From: DATBLY01 sp036555125
Lineage (GTDB): Bacteria; Actinomycetota; UBA4738; HRBIN12
DNA: 9,388 nucleotides
Direction: 5' to 3'
Assembly: GCA_036555125.1 (NCBI GenBank)
Contig: DATBLY010000161.1
Location: 1-9,388 of the forward strand
The position numbers and the translations under genes are program-made. Below the pieces are notes generated by a model, which was not told the DNA's origin, did not search any database, and saw only the letters and a list, made by a program, of their open reading frames with translations. Below are positions 5,155-9,388 of this stretch, piece by piece; position 1 is the stretch's first letter, and every line of letters starts with the position of its first letter.

Positions 5155-6570
5155 ATGGAACCGTCCCTGCGGACGGCCGTCGGCTCTCCCGTCGGCACGA
5201 TCCTCGCCCACCGCTACGAGATCCGAGCGCCCCTCGGACGCGGCGGCATGGGCGAGGTGTTCGAGGCCGTCGACCGTCAGCTCGACCGGACCGTCGCCGT
5301 GAAGATCCTGCGTCCGGAGCTCGCGGCGGATCGCCGGCTGGTCGGCCGGTTCCGGCGCGAGGCACGGACCACGGCCCGCCTGTCGCATCCCGGCATCGTG
5401 GGTGTGTACGACGTCGGCGAGGAGGGCGGGCGGGTCTTCATCGTGATGGAGTTCGTCGCGGGCTCGACGTTCACCGAGCTCGTGCGGCTCGCCCCCCTGC
5501 CCCCCGCCTCGGTCGCCCGGATCGGGGCGGCGATCGCCGACGCCCTCGCGCACGCTCACGAGCGTGGCGTCGTCCACCGAGACGTGTCGCCGGGCAACCT
5601 GATGCTCACGTCGGCGGGCGACGCCAAGCTGCTCGACCTCGGGATCGCGCGCGCCGCCCAGGGTTCGGCCGGCGGACCCGCATCCACGAGCGTCCGCGGG
5701 ACGCCCGCGTACGTCGCCCCCGAGCAGGCGCGCGGCGGACCGACCGACCAGCGCGCCGACCTCTACGCCCTCGGCGTCGTGCTGACCGAGCTGCTGACCG
5801 GCGACCCGCCGGCCGCGAGCGGCGGATGGGGCATCGAGCGGCCGCGCGTGGTAGCGGCCGCCGGCGAGCGGTTCGCGGCCGTGCTCGACCGATGCCGGGC
5901 CTTCGACCCGGGCGAGCGCTACGCCCGGGCCCAGGGGCTCTCGACGGACCTGCGCGCGTTGTCCTCGTCCCTCGCGACCACCACGCCGCTCGCGCTCGCG
6001 CGGCGCCCGCGGGCGATCGGCGCGGGGTCGCGGAGCGACACCGCGCCGCTCCCGGTGATCCGGACCGAGCGGCTGGGGACGCGCCGCTCGCGCCGCGTCC
6101 CCCGCCTCCTGATCGTGATCGCCGCCGGATTCACGCTGCTCGGGGCGGCGTGGGTGGTGGTCCCTGCGATCTGGGGCCTCGGCATCCCCCTGAGCCCAAG
6201 GGTCCTCGCGCCGGAGCCGATCCCGACGCCGACCGGACTCACGGTGATCACCGGATGCGACGGCTGGCTCTCGGCCGGGGCGCAGCTCACCTGGAGCGCG
6301 AGCGAGGGTGCGACCGCCTACCGGATCTTCCGGAGCGAGAGCGGCGGGGGCTTCCGCCTGGTCGACACGGTGTCGGCCGCCGAGACGTCGCTGGCGTTCC
6401 CCGGGCCCGCATCCGGCGTCGGCGGGGCGGGGGGGACGCTGCGCTACCTGGACGGCGACCTGGGGGTTTCCCTCTCGTACGCCTACCGCGTGCAGGCGGT
6501 GGACGGGCTCCGCGTCAGCGCCCGGAGCGCCGCGGTCACGGCCGACACGCCCCTGCTCTGCCTGACCTGA
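5155..6570 (+). CDS. Serine/threonine protein kinase, one TM, extracellular FN3-like domain
   Basis: A 471-residue Hanks-type kinase. Kinase domain about 20-270: Gly loop GRGGMGEVF (28-36), Lys50 in AVKIL, helix-C Glu69, catalytic loop HRDVSPGN (141-148, Asp143 and Asn148 present), DLG (161-163) in place of DFG, activation segment with TPAYVAPEQ (183-191), and DLYALGVVL. The Lys normally two residues after the catalytic Asp is Ser145, a variant known from other bacterial kinases. A basic linker precedes one TM helix (about 318-340). The outer part (355-471) looks like one fibronectin type III domain, with LTW (378-380), AYRIFRS (388-394) and SYAYRVQAVD (441-450); Cys368 and Cys469 could form a disulfide. 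There are no PASTA repeats, so it is not a PknB/StkP-type peptidoglycan sensor. ATG 5155 was chosen for the promoter just upstream. Confidence 0.95.
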   Translation: MEPSLRTAVGSPVGTILAHRYEIRAPLGRGGMGEVFEAVDRQLDRTVAVKILRPELAADRRLVGRFRREARTTARLSHPGIVGVYDVGEEGGRVFIVMEFVAGSTFTELVRLAPLPPASVARIGAAIADALAHAHERGVVHRDVSPGNLMLTSAGDAKLLDLGIARAAQGSAGGPASTSVRGTPAYVAPEQARGGPTDQRADLYALGVVLTELLTGDPPAASGGWGIERPRVVAAAGERFAAVLDRCRAFDPGERYARAQGLSTDLRALSSSLATTTPLALARRPRAIGAGSRSDTAPLPVIRTERLGTRRSRRVPRLLIVIAAGFTLLGAAWVVVPAIWGLGIPLSPRVLAPEPIPTPTGLTVITGCDGWLSAGAQLTWSASEGATAYRIFRSESGGGFRLVDTVSAAETSLAFPGPASGVGGAGGTLRYLDGDLGVSLSYAYRVQAVDGLRVSARSAAVTADTPLLCLT

Positions 6571-6573
6571 TCC

Positions 6574-6589
6574 GGAACCTTTCGGTTCC
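6574..6589 (+). terminator. Short hairpin after the kinase gene
   Basis: GGAACC (6574-6579), loop TTTC, GGTTCC (6584-6589) begins four bases after the kinase stop and is followed by TTGCCCTA. The position fits a terminator, but the stem is only six pairs and the T-run is poor. Confidence 0.35.
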
Positions 6590-6635
6590 TTGCCCTATCG
6601 GATACGCGGGCGTTCCGCCTGTCGGACCGAAGGGC

Positions 6636-6641
6636 TAGCGT
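6636..6641 (+). promoter_or_regulatory. Candidate -10 box of the four-TM protein gene (leaderless)
   Basis: TAGCGT fits the actinobacterial TANNNT pattern and ends seven bases before the ATG at 6649, so transcription would begin at the start codon. No ribosome site is present upstream. The 21 bases ending here (6623-6643) match those before the CapA-like gene at 17 of 21 positions, sharing CTAGCGTTG. Confidence 0.45.
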
Positions 6642-6648
6642 TGACGCC

Positions 6649-7116
6649 ATGTCGCGGAGGCTCCGACCGTTCGTGGAACGCGAGGCGACCTGGGCGCTCG
6701 TGCTGGCGGCCCTCGGCTTCGTCTCGCTGTACACGACGCTGCCGGCGTCGATCGCCCTCGCGATCCGCTCGGCGCGGCGCCGAACGCTCGTCGACGGCGT
6801 CGAGCCCGCGATCGCCGCGCTCGCGGTGGCGGTCGGCCTGGTGACGTTCCTCCTCGGCTACCCCGCGATGCGCGCCCTCGTGATCGCGGCCGAGGATGCG
6901 TCCGAAGCCCGGTTCGCGCTCTTGGCGCTGCTCGGGCTCGCGGTCGCGATCTGGTTCCTCGCCGATGCGGCCGTCCACCTGCATCCCGAGCGCCTCACGG
7001 CCCGCAGGATCGCGATCGGCGGGATCGGGGTGGCCGTCGGCGCGGCGCTGTCGATCGCAACCGTGATGATCGCGGTCGGCTTCGAGGCGTGGGGCGTCAC
7101 CCCCGGCTCGGGGTGA
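6649..7116 (+). CDS. Four-TM membrane protein, unknown function
   Basis: A 155-residue protein I do not recognise. It has four predicted TM helices at about residues 15-37, 50-72, 86-108 and 118-145, with Arg-rich loops (SARRRT after TM1, HPERLTARR before TM4) that place both termini in the cytoplasm. A charged stretch EDASEARF (82-89) lies between TM2 and TM3. No catalytic motif is visible. The start ATG has no Shine-Dalgarno but a TAGCGT box seven bases upstream, so the message is probably leaderless. It lies alone between hairpins, about 200 bases before the CapA-like gene. Codon use and GC match its neighbours. Confidence 0.8.
   Translation: MSRRLRPFVEREATWALVLAALGFVSLYTTLPASIALAIRSARRRTLVDGVEPAIAALAVAVGLVTFLLGYPAMRALVIAAEDASEARFALLALLGLAVAIWFLADAAVHLHPERLTARRIAIGGIGVAVGAALSIATVMIAVGFEAWGVTPGSG
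7097..7116 (+). terminator. Hairpin overlapping the stop codon of the four-TM gene
   Basis: TCACCCC (7097-7103) pairs with GGGGTGA (7110-7116) around a six-base loop. The right arm contains the TGA stop itself. There is no T-run after it, so termination is plausible but not assured. Confidence 0.35.
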
Positions 7117-7225
7117 GCGGCGCGGACCCCCGTCGCCGATAGCCGCGTCCCGGATCGGATCACGCCAGGACATCCGAAGGCTCCACTTGAACGCGGCCTT
7201 CGGGCGGTCCATCCGGTCGACGGTC

Positions 7226-7275
7226 GGGCCTGGGTCCCGCGAGAGGTCACCCACGCTCAGGGCCTGAAGCCCGCG
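7226..7275. repeat. Pair of imperfect 16-bp direct repeats upstream of the CapA-like gene
   Basis: GGGCCTGGGTCCCGCG (7226-7241) and GGGCCTGAAGCCCGCG (7260-7275) agree at 13 of 16 bases and start 34 bp apart, about three helical turns. Each copy is itself a small inverted repeat (GGG...CCC). They lie just upstream of the candidate -10 at 7297, so they may be binding sites for an activator or repressor. The rest of the intergenic stretch 7117-7318 shows no gene on either strand. Confidence 0.4.
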
Positions 7276-7296
7276 GTTCCCACCGGTCCGACGACC

Positions 7297-7302
7297 TAGC
7301 GT
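7297..7302 (+). promoter_or_regulatory. Candidate -10 box of the CapA-DUF3160 lipoprotein operon
   Basis: TAGCGT within CTAGCGTTG, the same nonamer as before the four-TM gene. It would start transcription near 7309, ten bases before the ATG at 7319. No convincing -35 is seen. Confidence 0.45.
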
Positions 7303-7309
7303 TGTGATC

Positions 7310-7314
7310 GGAGG
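7310..7314 (+). promoter_or_regulatory. Shine-Dalgarno that fixes the CapA-like start
   Basis: GGAGG, four bases before ATG 7319. It favours this ATG over the in-frame GTG at 7304, which would sit almost on the -10 box and would put five extra residues before the signal peptide. Confidence 0.5.
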
Positions 7315-7318
7315 CGAC

Positions 7319-8779
7319 ATGCGCGGCTGGATCGTCGCGGTTGCGACCGGGTTGGTGCTGTCCGGGTGCTCTCCCGTGCCCCGGCTACCCGGAGTCGGAG
7401 ATGCGCCCGAGTCGATCCGGATCGTCTTCGCGGGCGACGTGATGCTGGGACGTGGGGTTGCACCGGTCGCGCGCTTCGACCCACAGAGCATCTTCGCGGG
7501 CGCCCGGCTCCAGCTGACCGCGGGGGACCTGACCGTCGCGAACCTCGAATCCCCGCTCACGCGACGATCTCATACCGCCGGCAACCCCGATGAGCTCGAG
7601 GGGAGCCCGAGGGCCGCCCACATCTTGGCGGACGCCGGGTTCTCCGCGATGGCGATCGCCAACAACCACGCCGGTGATGCCGGGCCCGCCACCGTCATCG
7701 ATACGGTTGCCGCGCTGCGGCGAGCCGGTCTCCGCCCGATCGGGCGCACGTCGAAGGCGACCATCTTCGACCGCGGCGGGATCGCGGTGGCGCTCCTCGC
7801 GTACGACGCGTCGGCGGGCAGCAGCGGGGTGGGGTCCGTCGCGCGGTGGCACCCTCGCCGGGTCCGCGCCTCGGTGCGCGATGCCGCGACGCACGCCGAC
7901 GTCGTGGCCGTCGCCCTGCACGGCGGCATCGCGTACAGCCCCGTGGCCGACAGATCCCTGATGGACCTCGCGCGACGTCTCGCCCGGTGGGGGGCAGACA
8001 TCGTCTGGTGCCACGGTCCCCACGTGGTGCAACCGATCGTCACGATCGATCCCGACCGCGACGGTCGACCCACGGTCGTCGCGACGAGCCTGGGCAACCT
8101 GGTCTTCGACCGGCAGGGGATCCCCGGTACCGATCGCGGCGCCCTCCTCGAGGTGCGGGTCGACGCGGACGGCGTCTCGGCCTTCCGCGTAGGAGCGACG
8201 TCGATCGAGATGGGGCGCGTGACGTTCCTCCGATGGCTCCCGCCCCCGGGGGACGCGGTCGCGTTCGACGGGAGCTGGTGGGCGATGACCCGATCTGCGC
8301 CCGTCCGTACACCCCGGGCGCGCCCCGATCGGATGCCCGGGTTCCCGGGCGAGGGGTGGGTCGTCGCCGACTCCGCGCTCGGAGACGTGAACGGAGACGG
8401 GCTGGACGAGATCGTCGTGTCGTCCCGATGGCCGTTCTCATCCGGGTCGCAGATCGGACGTCTGCCCTGGCACCGATGGGTCGACAGGAACGGGATGAAG
8501 GCGGTCGTCGGGGTCTACCGGGCGGACGACCTCGAGCCGCTGTGGATCGCGACCAGCGTGCTGCGTCCGGTGGCCCGCGTGGTCCCGTGCGGTTCCGCGC
8601 TGGTGGTCGCCTACACCGCCCTGGACGACCCGACCGTGGTCGCGACCGGCCTGTGGCCGTGGCGTGGGTTCGGGTTCACCTCGTCCGTCGATCTGCCCGG
8701 TGCAGGAACCCCGGGCTGCTTCGACGTGACCGGCGACGGGATCGCCGACCCCGTCGTGACCGGAAGGAGCCTTCCATGA
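7319..8779 (+). CDS. CapA-family lipoprotein with C-terminal FG-GAP-like repeats
   Basis: A 486-residue predicted lipoprotein. The signal peptide ends in the lipobox LSGC with Cys17. Residues 32-295 are a CapA/PgsA-type metallophosphatase-like domain: GDVMLGR (39-45), NLESPL (75-80), ANNHAGDAG (114-122), HGGIAY (201-206), CHGPHVVQP (231-239) and SLGNLVFDR (257-265). In this family such proteins serve poly-gamma-glutamate capsule synthesis, but many members have unknown roles. Two motifs differ from the usual HWGxEY and GxHPHV forms (Ala205 for Glu, Gly233 for His), so activity may be altered. Residues 345-483 carry two calcium-type DxxGDGxxD loops, DVNGDGLDE (356-364) and DVTGDGIAD (469-477), as in FG-GAP/integrin-like propeller repeats. 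Probably anchored outside the cell membrane. Its TGA overlaps the next ATG (ATGA), so the two lipoproteins are co-expressed. Confidence 0.9.
   Translation: MRGWIVAVATGLVLSGCSPVPRLPGVGDAPESIRIVFAGDVMLGRGVAPVARFDPQSIFAGARLQLTAGDLTVANLESPLTRRSHTAGNPDELEGSPRAAHILADAGFSAMAIANNHAGDAGPATVIDTVAALRRAGLRPIGRTSKATIFDRGGIAVALLAYDASAGSSGVGSVARWHPRRVRASVRDAATHADVVAVALHGGIAYSPVADRSLMDLARRLARWGADIVWCHGPHVVQPIVTIDPDRDGRPTVVATSLGNLVFDRQGIPGTDRGALLEVRVDADGVSAFRVGATSIEMGRVTFLRWLPPPGDAVAFDGSWWAMTRSAPVRTPRARPDRMPGFPGEGWVVADSALGDVNGDGLDEIVVSSRWPFSSGSQIGRLPWHRWVDRNGMKAVVGVYRADDLEPLWIATSVLRPVARVVPCGSALVVAYTALDDPTVVATGLWPWRGFGFTSSVDLPGAGTPGCFDVTGDGIADPVVTGRSLP
8764..8769 (+). promoter_or_regulatory. Shine-Dalgarno for the DUF3160 lipoprotein
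   Basis: AAGGAG six bases before ATG 8776, inside the last codons of the CapA-like gene. It confirms the start and shows that the second gene is read from the same message. Confidence 0.7.
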
Positions 8780-9388
8780 AGCGCAACGCGTTCGCGCTGA
8801 CGGTCGCCCTCGCCATGATCGCGACCGCGTGCACCCAGGGGCCGACGACCACACCGTCACCCTCACCGTCCGGCACGACGACGACGTCGCCGGCACCCGC
8901 CATGACGCTGCCGATGGTCGCGTCGGGGTTCGGCCAGCTGCCGTCGATCCCGCTGATCACCGATACACCTGCGTACGTGGGCCCCTCGACCCCGCACTCG
9001 CTGACCGGCGTCGACATGACCGATGCGCTCCGGTCGTGGATGTCTGACCCGGCGATCCTCGACGCGATCGAGCGCCACGGGTTCGTCGTCCTGCCCACCG
9101 ACCCTGCGGATCCGAGCGGGATCCGCCTGTTCTGGCACATCTACGAACAGGTGAGCTACGACCAGGGCACCGTCTACGTCACCACCGACGTCGGGTATCA
9201 CTACTGGCACCTCCTGTTCGACAAGGTGCTTCGTGCCCTCGAGCAAGACGTCTTCCTGCCGAAGCTCCGGACCCTCGCCGCCGGGATGCTCAGCGGAGCC
9301 CAGGCCCAGGAGCAGGGCTTGCGCGGTTCCGCCCTCGGAACCGACGCGGCTCGCGTGCTCGGTCTGATGCAGGTGGAGGCCGCGCTGG
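8776..9388 (+). CDS. DUF3160 family lipoprotein, N-terminal 204 residues (3' end beyond window)
   Basis: The visible part starts with a signal peptide MKRNAFALTVALAMIATAC; Cys19 in ATAC is a passable lipobox. A Thr/Pro/Ser linker follows (20-42), typical of a surface-anchored protein. Residues 80-200 show the start of DUF3160: an N-terminal helix region (MSDPAILDAIERHGFVVLP), then YDQGTVYVTTDVGYHYWH (128-145) and LLFDKVLRALEQDVFLPKL (146-164). The family, usually 600-800 residues, is extracellular and of unknown function. The gene is coupled to the CapA-like lipoprotein by an ATGA overlap and has its own AAGGAG site. The frame stays open to the window end, so its C-terminal part cannot be judged. 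Confidence 0.87.
   Translation, partial: MKRNAFALTVALAMIATACTQGPTTTPSPSPSGTTTTSPAPAMTLPMVASGFGQLPSIPLITDTPAYVGPSTPHSLTGVDMTDALRSWMSDPAILDAIERHGFVVLPTDPADPSGIRLFWHIYEQVSYDQGTVYVTTDVGYHYWHLLFDKVLRALEQDVFLPKLRTLAAGMLSGAQAQEQGLRGSALGTDAARVLGLMQVEAAL

Noticed and set aside
4509..6638. 709-codon plus-strand ORF across the HELGH and kinase genes
   Set aside because: It is a frame-shifted shadow of two genes with clear motifs; the product is Arg/Pro/Gly repeats.
7135..7142. GCCGATAG, a good sigma-28-type -10 sequence
   Set aside because: No TAAA or TCAA lies 15-16 bases upstream (the bases read AGCG or GAGC), and the next start codon is about 175 bases away.
6595..7560. 321-codon minus-strand ORF over the four-TM gene and intergenic stretch
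   Set aside because: It has no recognisable domain, crosses both candidate promoters, and its upstream half is antisense to the CapA signal peptide.

Overview
The window is uniformly GC-rich (roughly 70%) and densely packed, with frequent GTG starts, ATGA/TGATG gene overlaps and likely leaderless transcripts. DUF4446, DUF5317, a bactofilin and a Hanks-type kinase with an extracellular sensor fit a high-GC Gram-positive bacterium. A deep-branching, perhaps uncultured Actinomycetota is the best guess. This rests on gene content and base composition, not on a phylogeny. I see no tRNA, rRNA, CRISPR array, insertion sequence or phage gene.

Left part, minus strand (1-2280). A chain runs leftward: DUF4446 membrane protein, then bactofilin, then seryl-tRNA synthetase (serS, cut by the window edge). 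The three overlap by one to four bases, and a TATACT -10 box lies about 65 bases upstream of the first start. Before them is a separate small unit: a 28-residue hydrophobic peptide with a strong Shine-Dalgarno sequence, a sigma-28/WhiG-like promoter and a perfect 12-bp hairpin behind it.

Middle, plus strand (2320-5142). Diverging from the small peptide gene is a tight operon: DUF5317 membrane protein, a multi-TM histidine kinase, and a membrane protein with a HELGH zinc-protease-like motif. It also has a sigma-28/WhiG-like promoter, so the two divergent units may share one alternative sigma factor. No response regulator gene lies in the window.

Right part, plus strand (5143-9388). A serine/threonine kinase with one TM segment and an extracellular FN3-like domain starts 12 bases after the operon. 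Its own promoter overlaps a perfect inverted repeat. A four-TM protein of unknown function follows. Then come two coupled lipoprotein genes: a CapA-like metallophosphatase-fold protein with C-terminal FG-GAP-like repeats, and a DUF3160 protein cut by the window end. The overall theme is cell-envelope structure and envelope sensing, next to one housekeeping gene (serS).
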